Shown piece after piece: positions 9,493 to 18,250 of a stretch of 33,527 nucleotides of DNA. This stretch comes from Rhodospirillales bacterium (GTDB lineage Bacteria; Pseudomonadota; Alphaproteobacteria; Acetobacterales; Acetobacteraceae). Where the stretch lies: contig JAQGHV010000107.1 in NCBI GenBank assembly GCA_028288785.1, positions 1-33,527 of the forward strand, in the 5' to 3' direction. Made by a program: the position numbers and the translations under genes. The notes beneath the pieces were generated by a model, which was not told where the DNA came from, searched no databases, and worked only from the letters and a program-made list of their open reading frames with translations. Position 1 is the stretch's first letter. Each line of letters starts with the position of its first letter.

Positions 9493-10284
9493 TCACAGCA
9501 TCGCCCGCACGCGGCCGCCGTCGATGCGCATCATGGTACCGGTGATGTAGCTGGCCTGTTCGCTGGCGAGGAAGGCGCCGGCGGGGCCGAAGTCTTCCGG
9601 CACGCCGAGGCGCTGCGCCGGGATTTCCTTGGCCGAGGCGGCCAGGGATTGCTCGACGGTGATGCCTTTGGTGGCGGCGTTCTTGCCGGCGGTTTCCAGC
9701 ACGCGGTCGGTCTTGATGGTGCCTGGCGCGATGACATTCATGGTCACACCGTCGGCGGCGACTTCGCCGGACAGGGTCTTGAGCCAGGCCCAGATGGAGG
9801 CGCGCAGCGTGTTGGACAGCGCGATCTGCGGGATCGGGTGCTGCATGCCGGTGCTGCCGACGACGAGGATGCGGCCCCATTTCTGCGCCCGCATGGCGGG
9901 GAGGAGGCGCATGGTGATGCGGATGGGGGAGACGGTGATGCGTTGGAACCAGGTGAAGAGGTCGGCCTCTTGGATCTGCATGGCGGTGCCCGGCGGCGGG
10001 CCGCCGTGGTTGAGGACCAGGATATCTACGCCGCCCATGGCGGCCACGGCGCCATCCGCCAGGCGGTCCATGTCTTCGCCGTTCGCGATATCGGCGGGGA
10101 TGCCGATGCAGGATGCGGCGCCGAGCGCGATGAGTTCCGCGGCGGCAACGTCGAGGCTCGCCTGGGTGCGGCCGGAGATGACCAGCGCGGCGCCTTCGGC
10201 GGCGAGGGAGTTGGCGATGGAGCGCCCGAGGCCCTTGGACGCGCCCATCACCAGGGCGCGACGGCCCTTCAAACCGAGATCCAT
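9493..10284 (-). CDS. SDR-family oxidoreductase with substituted catalytic Tyr/Lys
   Basis: A short-chain dehydrogenase/reductase of about 263 residues. The cofactor motif is GASKGLG at 14-20, and LNHGG at 91-95 replaces the usual NNAG. After Ser144 the expected Tyr-x3-Lys is replaced by Ser157-N-T-L-Arg161 (ALSNTLRAS), so the normal catalytic Tyr and Lys are both absent. This substitution occurs in a recognised subgroup of atypical SDRs, so the gene is probably not damaged. The C-terminal ITGTMMRIDGGRVRAML is intact. ATG at 10284 is chosen because the fold starts there (MDLGLKGRRALVMG); upstream codons extend into the divergent promoter region. It is divergent from the hydroxyacid dehydrogenase operon. 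Reaction unknown. Confidence 0.87.
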   Translation of the reverse strand: MDLGLKGRRALVMGASKGLGRSIANSLAAEGAALVISGRTQASLDVAAAELIALGAASCIGIPADIANGEDMDRLADGAVAAMGGVDILVLNHGGPPPGTAMQIQEADLFTWFQRITVSPIRITMRLLPAMRAQKWGRILVVGSTGMQHPIPQIALSNTLRASIWAWLKTLSGEVAADGVTMNVIAPGTIKTDRVLETAGKNAATKGITVEQSLAASAKEIPAQRLGVPEDFGPAGAFLASEQASYITGTMMRIDGGRVRAML

Positions 10285-10415
10285 GATCAGCGTTCCGCTT
10301 TCTTTGTGTGCGCCGAGCCTGCCGTCTTCGGGCACGGGTGACAAGCGACCGGCTTGAGCTGCCCTCTGTTCAGCCGCTCCGCGACAGGTATGGTGAGGCA
10401 AGGACGAGGACATCC

Positions 10416-11387
10416 ATGACCAAGCCTACCTTGCTGCTGACGCGCACTTTTCCCGCTGACGTGGAGGCCCGCGCCGCCCGCGACTACGACGCGCGGCTGG
10501 CCTCCGGCGATACCGGCTGGGCGAATGACAGCGCGGAGATCGCGCGCCGGGCAGTGGGTGCCGCGGGCATCATGTGCGCCGCCGGCGACAGGATGAATGC
10601 GGAAACGATCGCCGCCCTCCCCGAGGGCGTGAAGATCATCGCGACCTTTTCGGTCGGCACCGACCATATCGACCTGAAGGCCGCCGCCGAGCGCGGGATC
10701 CTGGTCTCCAATACCCCCGACGTCCTCTCGGTCGCGACCGCCGAGATCGCAATGCTGCTGATCCTGATGGCCGCACGCCGCGCCGGCGAGACCGAGCGCG
10801 TGGTACGCGCCGGTGCCTGGACCGGGTGGACGCCCACGCAGTTCATGGGCGTAACGTTGGAGGGCAAGCGGCTCGGCATCCTCGGGATGGGGCGCATCGG
10901 CCGGACCCTCGCCACCATGGCGCGCGGCTTCGGCATGGAAATCCACTATCGTAATCGGAGCCAGCTGCCACTGAACCAGGAGCAGGGTGCCCAGTTCCAC
11001 GCCGAGGACGAGGCGTTTCTGGCCGTCTGCGACGTCCTGTCGATGCACATCCCCGGCGGCGAGGCGACGCTGCGCTGGCTGAACGCGGCGCGAATCGCGA
11101 TGCTGCCGCAGGGTGCGATTGTGGTGAATACGGGCCGCGGTACCACGGTCGATGACGAGGCGCTGGTCGCGGCACTCACCGACGGTCATCTCCGCGCGGC
11201 CGGCCTCGATGTCTATGCCGGCGAGCCGAACATCTTCCCTGGCTACCTAAGGCTGGAGAACGTGGCGCTGCTGCCGCACCTCGGCAGTGCGACCATCGAG
11301 ACACGCGACGCGATGGGTTTCCGCGCGCTCGACAACCTGGATGCGGTGCTGCTGAACGGCGAGGAGCCGCCGCACCGCGTCCTCTGA
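10416..11387 (+). CDS. D-2-hydroxyacid dehydrogenase (glyoxylate/hydroxypyruvate reductase-like)
   Basis: NAD(P)-dependent D-isomer 2-hydroxyacid dehydrogenase of 323 residues. The substrate domain contains ATFSVGTDHIDL. The Rossmann motif is GILGMGRIG. The catalytic set is visible: Arg in VVNTGRGTTVDD, Glu in DVYAGEPN, and His in LLPHLGSAT. ATG at 10416 has GAGGA 5 nt upstream and begins with a conserved-looking MTKPTLLLT. It leads a three-gene operon with a flavin reductase-like gene and a Bug-type receptor, which suggests handling of an imported organic acid. It probably interconverts a 2-oxoacid and a D-2-hydroxyacid; the specific substrate cannot be assigned. Confidence 0.92.
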   Translation: MTKPTLLLTRTFPADVEARAARDYDARLASGDTGWANDSAEIARRAVGAAGIMCAAGDRMNAETIAALPEGVKIIATFSVGTDHIDLKAAAERGILVSNTPDVLSVATAEIAMLLILMAARRAGETERVVRAGAWTGWTPTQFMGVTLEGKRLGILGMGRIGRTLATMARGFGMEIHYRNRSQLPLNQEQGAQFHAEDEAFLAVCDVLSMHIPGGEATLRWLNAARIAMLPQGAIVVNTGRGTTVDDEALVAALTDGHLRAAGLDVYAGEPNIFPGYLRLENVALLPHLGSATIETRDAMGFRALDNLDAVLLNGEEPPHRVL

Positions 11388-11406
11388 TCCATCACGGGAG
11401 TTCACC

Positions 11407-12042
11407 ATGTTCTTCGATTTCGAAACGCTGCCGACGCGCGAACGCTACAAGCTTATCGTTTCAACCATCGTGCCACGCCCGGTCGCCTGGGTGGTGACGC
11501 AGGACGCCGCTGGCATCAACAACGCCGCGCCGTATTCCTTTTTCAACGCGCTCACCGATGATCCCGTCGTCATCGCCATCGGCTGCGGGCCGACGCCGGC
11601 GGGCTCGAAGAAGGACACGCTGCAGAACATCCGGAATACGGGGCAGTTCGTGGTGAACCTGGTCTCCGCCGAACTCGCCGAGCAGATGAACATTACCGCC
11701 GTCGAGTTCCCGCCCGAGGTGGATGAACTGAAGGAGGCCGGGCTTACGACAGTGGCTTCCACCAAGATCAAGCCGCCGCGCATCCTGGAAAGCCCGGTGG
11801 CGCTGGAATGCGAGACGTTCCAGCTCATCCCCGTCAGCCACCACACCATCGTGCTCGGACGCGTGCTGGCCATGCATGTGCGTGATGACTGCGTGCTCGA
11901 CCCGGCAAAGAACTACATCGCCACCGAAAAGCTCAACCTCGTGGGCCGCATGCATGGCCGCGGCTGGTATGCGCGCACGACGGACCGCGTCGAGATCCCT
12001 CGCATGACGCCCGAGGAGTGGGCAGCGAAGAAGGATAATTGA
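11407..12042 (+). CDS. Flavin reductase-like FMN-binding split-barrel protein
   Basis: A 211-residue protein of the flavin reductase-like family (FMN-binding split barrel). It shows the N-terminal LIVSTIVPRPVAWVVT block, NNAAPYSFFNALTDDPVVIAIG for flavin contact, and KDTLQNIRNTGQFVVNLV. Members reduce flavin with NAD(P)H or act as flavoproteins in ring or acid metabolism. The gene follows the dehydrogenase by 19 bp with GGGAG upstream of ATG. Its TGA stop overlaps the ATG of the Bug receptor by 1 nt (TGATG), so co-translation is likely. Partner oxygenase, if any, is not in the window. Confidence 0.9.
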   Translation: MFFDFETLPTRERYKLIVSTIVPRPVAWVVTQDAAGINNAAPYSFFNALTDDPVVIAIGCGPTPAGSKKDTLQNIRNTGQFVVNLVSAELAEQMNITAVEFPPEVDELKEAGLTTVASTKIKPPRILESPVALECETFQLIPVSHHTIVLGRVLAMHVRDDCVLDPAKNYIATEKLNLVGRMHGRGWYARTTDRVEIPRMTPEEWAAKKDN

Positions 12043-13001
12043 TGCGCCGGCGCGCGCTCCTCGCGGCACCTGCGCTCGTCCTTGCGCACGGTGCGGGCGC
12101 GCAAGGCTTCCCGGACCGTTCGCTGCGCCTGGTGATCCCCTGGACTCCGGGTGGCACCAACGACATCGTGGGGCGCATCGTGGCGGATGCGATGGGGCCG
12201 CGCCTCGGCCAGTCCATCGTGATCGAGAATCGCGGCGGCGCCGGCGGCGCGCTGGGCGCGGAGGTGGTCGCCAAGGCGGCGCCGGATGGCCACACCCTGT
12301 TGCTCGGCGGCAGCGGCAGCCTCACCATCAACCACTTGGTGCGGCCCTCCGTTCCCTACGACCCGGTCACCGCCTTCGCCCCCATCGGCATGATGGTGCA
12401 GGGCCCCAACGTGCTGGTCGTGCACAGCTCCGTCCGCGCCACGACGATGCGCGAATTGCAGGCCGAGGCTCGGAGCCGCGCGATGACCTATGGCTCCTCC
12501 GGCGTCGGCAGCACCAGCCACGCGGTCGGTGCGATGATCGGGCTCGCGCTCGGCGTCGAGATCGAACATATCCCCTATCGCGGCTCCGGCCCCGCGTTGA
12601 ACGACCTCATCGCGGGGCGACTGTCCATGATGAGCAATGCGGTGGCGCCGATGCTGCCGCACATCCGGGCAGGCTCCGTGCGCGCCATCGCGATTGCCGG
12701 CAGTCAGCGCAGTGCGGCCACGCCCGAGGTCCCCACAATGGCGGAACAGGGCTTTCCCCAAGTAGAGGCGGCCACGTGGTATGCGCTGCTCGCCACCGGC
12801 GGCACCCCGCCGCACCGGGTCGCGCGGCTGCATGCGGCGCTCAATGCCTCGCTTGCCGATCCCGCGGTGCGCCACCGGCTGGAGGAGCATGGCCTCGATA
12901 TCGACCCATCGGAATCGCCGGACGCATTCGGACAATACATGGCGGCCGATACCGCGCGCTGGGCGCCGGTGATTCAGCGCGCCGGAGTCACCGCGAACTA
13001 G
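12042..13001 (+). CDS. Tripartite tricarboxylate transporter receptor (Bug/TctC family)
   Basis: A periplasmic solute-binding protein of the Bug family, 319 residues with a short signal peptide (MRRRALLAAPALVLAHGAGA, cut before QGFP). Family signatures are the RLVIPWTPGGTNDIVGR loop, VIENRGGAGG, AAPDGHTLLLG, IEHIPYRGSGPALNDLIAGR and EVPTMAEQGFP. Bug proteins bind carboxylates or amides and pass them to TctA/TctB membrane subunits, neither of which is nearby. ATG at 12042 overlaps the previous stop and has AAGGA upstream; TTG at 12039 is less likely. It is the last gene of the operon; the 248-bp convergent gap that follows holds no clear feature. Confidence 0.93.
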   Translation: MRRRALLAAPALVLAHGAGAQGFPDRSLRLVIPWTPGGTNDIVGRIVADAMGPRLGQSIVIENRGGAGGALGAEVVAKAAPDGHTLLLGGSGSLTINHLVRPSVPYDPVTAFAPIGMMVQGPNVLVVHSSVRATTMRELQAEARSRAMTYGSSGVGSTSHAVGAMIGLALGVEIEHIPYRGSGPALNDLIAGRLSMMSNAVAPMLPHIRAGSVRAIAIAGSQRSAATPEVPTMAEQGFPQVEAATWYALLATGGTPPHRVARLHAALNASLADPAVRHRLEEHGLDIDPSESPDAFGQYMAADTARWAPVIQRAGVTAN

Positions 13002-13249
13002 GTCGCCTTTGCCTGGGTGCGGGGTTGAGCGTTCGCGTTGATTCCGCCTGAAAGCACGTCGCTCCCGGCATCAGTTTTCCCTGTGCGCGGGCGACGGAAC
13101 GCCATGAATTACCTACGTTCCGACAGGTTGGAACCGGCGCGGGTGCGCTGTTGTGGTGCAGCGTCGGTCTGGTGAAAATGACCCGTGCGTGAATGGAGAC
13201 GTGGCGCGGTCAGTGCGTTCGCCCGGCGCGAAAATCGCGCCCCTACCGG

Positions 13250-14029
13250 CTAAGCGCCCGCCTCTTCCGCAAGGAAGGGCTGCAGCGCATCGAGGAAGCC
13301 TCCTGGGTTCTCGGCATGCACCCAATGCCCGGCATTCGGCACCACTTCATGCCGTACAGCGGGGAAAAGAGCCTTGATCACATCGCCATGCTCCGGCCGA
13401 ATGTAGTCGCTGCGTCCTCCCGCGATGAACAGCACCGGTCCCCCAAAGGTGCCGGCGGGTGGTGGAAAACCCTCGATCACCGGCATCGCCGCCGCGATCT
13501 CCTCAAGGCCGATCCGCCAGACGGGATTCGCATCGAACCGCAGGTTCTGCAGCAGGAACGCACGCATCCCAGCTTCGGGTATGGTGGCCGCCAGGGCAGC
13601 ATCGGCGGCGCGACGGGTGAGGCCAGGTGCCACGGGCACGTCCTGCATCGTGGCCACGACGCCGCGGAGGTGCGGGCCGTAGGCCACCGGCGCGATATCC
13701 GCGACCACGAGCCGTTCGACCAGCTCCGGCGCGGTCAGCGCCAGCATCATGGCGACCTTGCCGCCCATGGAGTGACCGAGCACCGCTGCGCGCGGTACGC
13801 CGAGCGCTGCCAAGGTATGCGCCACATCCGCCGCCATCTCCGCGTATTCCATCGTGGCCGCGTGCGGCGAGGCGCCATGGTTGCGCAGGTCGAGCGCGAT
13901 GACGCGATGCTCCGGCGCCAGCGCGTTCTGGATCGTCCCCCAATTTTGCGCGGACCCGAACAACCCGTGCAGCAGCACAACCGGTGGCCCGGAACCGACG
14001 TCGACCGCGTTGAGGCGCAGGGCGCTCAT
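13250..14029 (-). CDS. Alpha/beta hydrolase (YbfF-like esterase)
   Basis: A cytoplasmic alpha/beta hydrolase of 259 residues without a signal peptide. The oxyanion-hole motif is LLHGLFGSAQNW. The nucleophile elbow is GHSMGG with Ser87. The acid lies in FIAGGRSDYI and the catalytic His in PNAGHWVHAE. The LRNHGASPH segment is typical of the YbfF/acyl-CoA thioesterase-like esterases. It is the last gene of a minus-strand operon, 34 bp after the DMT exporter. Substrate unknown; in this operon an ester or lactone is plausible. Confidence 0.9.
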   Translation of the reverse strand: MSALRLNAVDVGSGPPVVLLHGLFGSAQNWGTIQNALAPEHRVIALDLRNHGASPHAATMEYAEMAADVAHTLAALGVPRAAVLGHSMGGKVAMMLALTAPELVERLVVADIAPVAYGPHLRGVVATMQDVPVAPGLTRRAADAALAATIPEAGMRAFLLQNLRFDANPVWRIGLEEIAAAMPVIEGFPPPAGTFGGPVLFIAGGRSDYIRPEHGDVIKALFPAVRHEVVPNAGHWVHAENPGGFLDALQPFLAEEAGA

Positions 14030-14063
14030 GCGTGCGCTACGCAGGCGTTCAAGCGCCCGTCCG

Positions 14064-14921
14064 TCACGCCCGCGACGCCGTCGCGACGCTCGCCACGATC
14101 AAGCCGCTGCCGACGACCACATCCCATCCGACACTCTCCCCCAGCCAAAGCGCCGAGAGCGCCACCCCGAAGGCCGGCACCAGCAGGAAGGCCAGCGAGG
14201 ACACCGCCCCCGGCAAACGACGTCCGATCTCGATCACGCACCAGGTGCCGACGGGCGCCACGATCACGCCGATATACAGCATGATCGGCCAGGACGGCGC
14301 GTGGATGCCGCCCTCCGGTTCCAGGTACATCGCGAAGGGCGCGAGCAATGCAAAGGCGATGCCGAAGCACCAGGGCAGCAGTTCCATCATCGGCGAGGCG
14401 GGAATGCGCGCGCGGGTGACGATGATCGCCACGCTCCAGAGCCCGGCCGCGAGCATCAGCATGCCGTGGCCCAGCACGACGTCGCGCGCCGTCCAATCCA
14501 GCGCCCAGGGCCCGGCCAGCACCACCACCCCGGCAAGTCCCAGGGCCGCGCCCACCCAGCCACGCGCGGAGATACGCTCGCCCATCACCAGGATCGACAT
14601 GGGAAGCAGCCAGTAGCTGGTGACCGCCGAGATGATCGCCGTGCGGCCGGCCGGCACGATCGCGACGGCGGTATGGGCCAGGGCGAAATAGCCGCCGAGC
14701 TGCAAGGTGCCGAGTGCCACGATCGCCGGCCAATCCGCCCGGCGCGGCCAATGCAAGCGCCCGAGCACCAGCAGGACCAAGGCCGAGGTCAGTGCGGCGA
14801 GCCCCGCACGCCCTGCGGCAAACCACATCGGCGTGGCGTCCGACAGCGCGGCCTTGGTGATGGGCCAGGCGCCGCCGAACAGCACGATGGCTACAAGGAG
14901 ATGAGGAATCGCGGCGCGCAT
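14064..14921 (-). CDS. DMT-superfamily transporter (EamA family)
   Basis: An inner-membrane protein of 285 residues with about ten hydrophobic segments arranged as two EamA repeats, the usual drug/metabolite transporter layout. It opens with IPHLLVAIVLFGGAWPITKAAL, and each half ends with the typical Gly/Pro-containing helix. Such proteins usually export amino acids, metabolites or toxic analogues. It lies 44 bp after the SAF-domain oxidoreductase and 34 bp before the alpha/beta hydrolase, so it is probably in the same operon. Substrate not assignable. Confidence 0.88.
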   Translation of the reverse strand: MRAAIPHLLVAIVLFGGAWPITKAALSDATPMWFAAGRAGLAALTSALVLLVLGRLHWPRRADWPAIVALGTLQLGGYFALAHTAVAIVPAGRTAIISAVTSYWLLPMSILVMGERISARGWVGAALGLAGVVVLAGPWALDWTARDVVLGHGMLMLAAGLWSVAIIVTRARIPASPMMELLPWCFGIAFALLAPFAMYLEPEGGIHAPSWPIMLYIGVIVAPVGTWCVIEIGRRLPGAVSSLAFLLVPAFGVALSALWLGESVGWDVVVGSGLIVASVATASRA

Positions 14922-14965
14922 CGAGGAGCACTAGACCCGAGGCGGGCTCCACGCGCCAGTGACGA

Positions 14966-16303
14966 TCAACCGCAACGTGCAACCATCTCTGCCCGGATCG
15001 CCGCCGCATCGCCGGAAAGCACAGCATCGAGGTCCTCATTGGTAAGGATCGCACCCATCGGAACATCGCGGGCGAGGGCGACCCCGTGCGCCAGGCCGAT
15101 CGGCACCGAACCGAGCGAGCGCGCCCGCGCCGCCGGGATGCACTTGCCCCACACCAGGGCGCCGCCTTCGCCGTCCAGCACCTCGCCACGCCAAAGGTCG
15201 CGCTTGGCCACGGCCGCAACGTCGCCGCGCCAGGCGGTCGCACTCCCCGTGGCCTCGCCACGAAGGGCCGCCGAGGCGATTGAGACGCCGAGCTCCAGCC
15301 CGATGAAATGATAGGGGCGCCAGAGCGCCGCATAGCGGCCGGTGCTGTCGGTGGCGACGCCGTACTCCGCGAAGCAGCGCCGCGCGTACTCCGTGTCGCC
15401 CTCGAACACGGCATAGACGCCCCAGCGCAGATTATCCGCGATGTCGCTGCCGTCGCGCCGCAGGGAGGAGATGACCTCGACCATGCCCGCATGCGGCAGC
15501 ACGCCGCCGGCATTGTGCGGGCGGAGGATATTGGGGATTTCGGAAGTGCCGGCCGGCGGAAACGCCAGCCCATCCTCCGGCACGTCGAGACCCGTGGCAT
15601 TCGCGATGGCGGCCATCTCGATGCCGGACTTCGTGCCGTCCAGGAAGGAGTTGAACATCTGCGGGTTCATCCCGCCGGCGCGCGCGGCCTCCGGCGTCAG
15701 GCCATAGAAATCCCACACGGTCTCCGGCGTGCTCGCATGAAAGATGGGCAGGTATTTGGTGCCTTTGCCGGCCGCCACGATGGTGAAACCCGCCGCGCGC
15801 AGCGTGTCCACCATCTCGCAGACCAGCGCCGGCTGGTCGCCATAGGCCATGGAATAGACCACGCCCGCCGCCTGCGCCTCGAGGGCCAGCAGCGGGCCAG
15901 CGAGCACATCGGCCTCCACATTCACCATCACCACGTGCTTGCCATGCGCGATGGCGTGGCGCGCGTGGCGGAGTCCGGCCGCGGGATTGCCGGTCGCCTC
16001 GACCACCACATCGACGCGCGGATCGGCGATCAGCGCCATCGTATCCTGGGTGAGGTGGGTGCCCCCGGAGGCCGACGCGTCATCGAGGTTGGCGGCGTCA
16101 TAGCTGCCCTCCGGCCAATGCACGCGGGCCAGCGCCGCCCGCGCGCCGGGGATCGAGAGGTCCGCGATGCCCAGCACGTGCAGCCCCGGCATCCGCCGCG
16201 CCTGGTGCAGGAACATGGAGCCGAACTTGCCCGCGCCGATATGCGCGACGCGGATGGGCCGCCCCCCGGCGGCGCGGGCCAGCAGCTTCGCGTGCAGGTT
16301 CAT
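14966..16303 (-). CDS. NAD(P)-dependent homoserine dehydrogenase-like oxidoreductase with C-terminal SAF domain
   Basis: A 445-residue two-domain protein resembling COG4091. The N-terminus is a Rossmann fold with HIGAGKFGSMF, followed by DVVVEATGNPAAG as in homoserine dehydrogenase-like enzymes. The middle carries DGTKSGIEMAAIANATGLDVP. The last ~80 residues form an SAF domain (AHGVALARDVPMGAILTNEDLD). These proteins are often misnamed FlgA-like because of the SAF domain; there is no reason to link this one to flagella. The ATG at 16303 overlaps the stop of the SDR upstream (ATGA). It probably acts on a sugar acid or hydroxy-amino acid intermediate with its operon partners; the reaction is unknown. 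Confidence 0.85.
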   Translation of the reverse strand: MNLHAKLLARAAGGRPIRVAHIGAGKFGSMFLHQARRMPGLHVLGIADLSIPGARAALARVHWPEGSYDAANLDDASASGGTHLTQDTMALIADPRVDVVVEATGNPAAGLRHARHAIAHGKHVVMVNVEADVLAGPLLALEAQAAGVVYSMAYGDQPALVCEMVDTLRAAGFTIVAAGKGTKYLPIFHASTPETVWDFYGLTPEAARAGGMNPQMFNSFLDGTKSGIEMAAIANATGLDVPEDGLAFPPAGTSEIPNILRPHNAGGVLPHAGMVEVISSLRRDGSDIADNLRWGVYAVFEGDTEYARRCFAEYGVATDSTGRYAALWRPYHFIGLELGVSIASAALRGEATGSATAWRGDVAAVAKRDLWRGEVLDGEGGALVWGKCIPAARARSLGSVPIGLAHGVALARDVPMGAILTNEDLDAVLSGDAAAIRAEMVARCG

Positions 16304-17073
16304 GTCTGCATCCAACCGCCCGCGATATCGACCGCCTGTCCCGTCACGAACTCGGCGTCCGGCCCGGTCAGATAGCAGCAGGTGCGGGCGACCTCCTCGG
16401 CGGTGCCGAAGCGGCCCATCGGCGTGTCGCGCAGGACATCCTCGTTCAGGCGGGGATCGACGGTGCTGGCGAGCGCGGTACCGATGCGCCCCGGGCACAG
16501 CGCGTTGACCGTGATGCCGTGCGGCCCAAGCTCGGCCGAGAGGTGCTTGGTCAGCCCGATCAGCGCCGCCTTGCTGGCCGTGTAATGGCAGCCCACGATC
16601 GGCGTGTACCGCTTCCCGGCGACCGAGGCTTGGTTGACGATGCGGCCCGACCGCCGCGCCATCATGCCCGGCGCCAGCGCGCGGATCATGCCGAAGGCGC
16701 CGGAGAGGTTGACCGCCAGGACGCGGTCCCACTCGTCCCACGGCATTTCCTGCACTCCGAAGGCGCGGCCATTGGTCTTTGGGCTGATGCCGGCATTGTT
16801 CACGAGGATATCGGCCGGACCCAACTCACGCTCGGCGGCGGTGCAGGCGGCGTCCACCTGCGCACGGTCCGCGACATCGCAGGCGACCGGGAAGCCGCCG
16901 AACGCCTTGGCGGTTTCGCGTGCAAGGTCCAGATCCACGTCGAGCACCGCGACCCAGGCACCGCGCGCCGCGAGCATGGTGGCGATCGCCGCCCCGATGC
17001 CGCGCCCGCCGCCGGTGACGATGGCGACCTTGCCCGCATGGGTCTGGGGTTCCGTTTCCATCAACGCGCTCAT
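16300..17073 (-). CDS. SDR-family NAD(P)-dependent oxidoreductase
   Basis: A classical short-chain dehydrogenase of 257 residues with TGGGRGIG at 20-27, NNAG at 92-95, catalytic Ser150, and Tyr164-T-A-S-Lys168. A terminal VTGQAVDIAGGW is typical. ATG at 17073 overlaps the quinone oxidoreductase stop as ATGA. Codons further upstream in this frame lie inside that gene and are not coding. It sits in the middle of a five-gene operon and probably oxidises a hydroxyl of the shared substrate. Contrast the SDR at 9493-10284, which lacks the Tyr and Lys. Confidence 0.92.
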   Translation of the reverse strand: MSALMETEPQTHAGKVAIVTGGGRGIGAAIATMLAARGAWVAVLDVDLDLARETAKAFGGFPVACDVADRAQVDAACTAAERELGPADILVNNAGISPKTNGRAFGVQEMPWDEWDRVLAVNLSGAFGMIRALAPGMMARRSGRIVNQASVAGKRYTPIVGCHYTASKAALIGLTKHLSAELGPHGITVNALCPGRIGTALASTVDPRLNEDVLRDTPMGRFGTAEEVARTCCYLTGPDAEFVTGQAVDIAGGWMQT

Positions 17074-18077
17074 GACGCCACCTTCAACATGATCTTGCCA
17101 ATATGCGCGCTGCTCTCCATCAACCGGTGCGCCTCCGCGGCTTCCGCCATCGGGAAGCTGGCAAAAATCTCCGGCCCGCAGCGCCCGGCTTCGAGCACCG
17201 GCCAAACCTTCTCGCGCAGCGCGTCGGCGAGCACGCCCTTCTCCGCCGTGGTGCGCGGACGCATCGTGCTGCCGGTGATCGACAGGCGCTTGAGCATGAT
17301 GGGGCGCAAATCCGCGGCCTCCACGCTGAAGCCGCCGAGGAAGGCGATCAGCACCAGGCGCCCATCGCGTCCCAGGCTGCGCAGGTTCTTCTGGAAATAC
17401 TTGGCCCCCACCATGTCGAGGATGACGTCGACGCCGCGCCCGCCGGTCAGCGCCTTGGTGCGCTCGTAGAAATCCTCGTCGCGGTAGTTGATCGCGGCCG
17501 CAGCGCCGAAACCCAGGGCGGCCGCACATTTCTCTGCGCTGCCGGCGGTCGCGTAGATGGTGGCGCCGAACTCGCGCGCAAGTTTGATCGCCGTCACGCC
17601 GATTCCGGAGGTGCCGCCATGCACCAGAGCGGTCTCGCCGGCGGCCAAGCGGCCATGGCCGAAAAGGTTTGCCCAGACGGTGAAATAGGTTTCGGGCAGG
17701 GCCGCGGCGCGAAGGGCGTCGTAGCCGGCGGGCCAGGGCAGCGTCTGCGCCTCAGGTGCGACGCAGTACTCGGCATAGGCGCCGCCATTGGTCAGCGCGC
17801 AGACCTTGTCGCCGATGCGGAAGCGGCTCGCCGCACTGCCGAGCGCCACCACCTCGCCCGCGCATTCGAGGCCCATGACCGGGCTCGCGGAGGGGGGCGG
17901 CGGGTAGTTGCCGCTGCGCTGCTGGACGTCGGGGCGGTTCACACCGGCGGCCTCGACGCGGATCAGCACTTCGTCCGGCGCTGGCGAGGGCACGGGGCGC
18001 CGCGACGGCACCAGGACTTCAGGCCCGCCGCCGGCGCCATGGTCGATGAAATTCATCTCGGCGGGTAGGTTCGGCAT
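17070..18077 (-). CDS. NAD(P)H:quinone oxidoreductase (zinc-independent MDR family, PIG3-like)
   Basis: A medium-chain reductase of 335 residues. The catalytic domain contains VEAAGVNRPDVQQRSGNYPPP, typical of the quinone oxidoreductase/PIG3 subgroup, and no structural zinc cysteine cluster. The cofactor motif is GGTSGIGVTAIKLA, followed by GGRGVDVILDMVG. ATG at 18077 is preferred because AAGGG lies 7 nt upstream; ATG at 18083 is too close to it. It is the first gene of the minus-strand operon, and the 173-bp region to the divergent receptor at 18251 presumably holds both promoters. The likely role is reduction of quinone or enone. Confidence 0.91.
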   Translation of the reverse strand: MPNLPAEMNFIDHGAGGGPEVLVPSRRPVPSPAPDEVLIRVEAAGVNRPDVQQRSGNYPPPPSASPVMGLECAGEVVALGSAASRFRIGDKVCALTNGGAYAEYCVAPEAQTLPWPAGYDALRAAALPETYFTVWANLFGHGRLAAGETALVHGGTSGIGVTAIKLAREFGATIYATAGSAEKCAAALGFGAAAAINYRDEDFYERTKALTGGRGVDVILDMVGAKYFQKNLRSLGRDGRLVLIAFLGGFSVEAADLRPIMLKRLSITGSTMRPRTTAEKGVLADALREKVWPVLEAGRCGPEIFASFPMAEAAEAHRLMESSAHIGKIMLKVAS

Positions 18078-18250
18078 TGGCATTCCCTTGCTTCTGGCGC
18101 CCGAGGGTTCGCGCCTGGGGGCTATCGCGTCAAGCGTCCCTTTTTCAGGCGTGCGTCCCGCGTAATGCGCCAAGCATACCTCGACTGGGCTTGCGTGGGC
18201 CTGCGGTTCCGGTGAGGGTCGCGCCTGCCGTTGTCCGGGGATAAGCCAGC

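Noticed and set aside
13225-13241. Hairpin GGCGCG-AAAAT-CGCGCC as terminator of the alpha/beta hydrolase
   Set aside because: It lies just after the stop on the minus strand but has only a 6-bp stem and no T-tract.
13113-13325. 70-codon minus-strand frame in the 13002-13249 gap
   Set aside because: It overlaps the end of the hydrolase gene, has no ribosome site and Arg/Pro-rich composition; the gap shows no other coding signal.
14026-15600. Long minus-strand frame spanning the DMT exporter and SAF enzyme
   Set aside because: It runs across two genuine genes in another frame and shows Arg/Ala-rich noise without motifs.
14966-16303. Naming the SAF-domain enzyme a flagellar FlgA-like protein
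   Set aside because: Only the C-terminal SAF domain is shared; the Rossmann domain and the catabolic operon point to an oxidoreductase, and there is no signal peptide.
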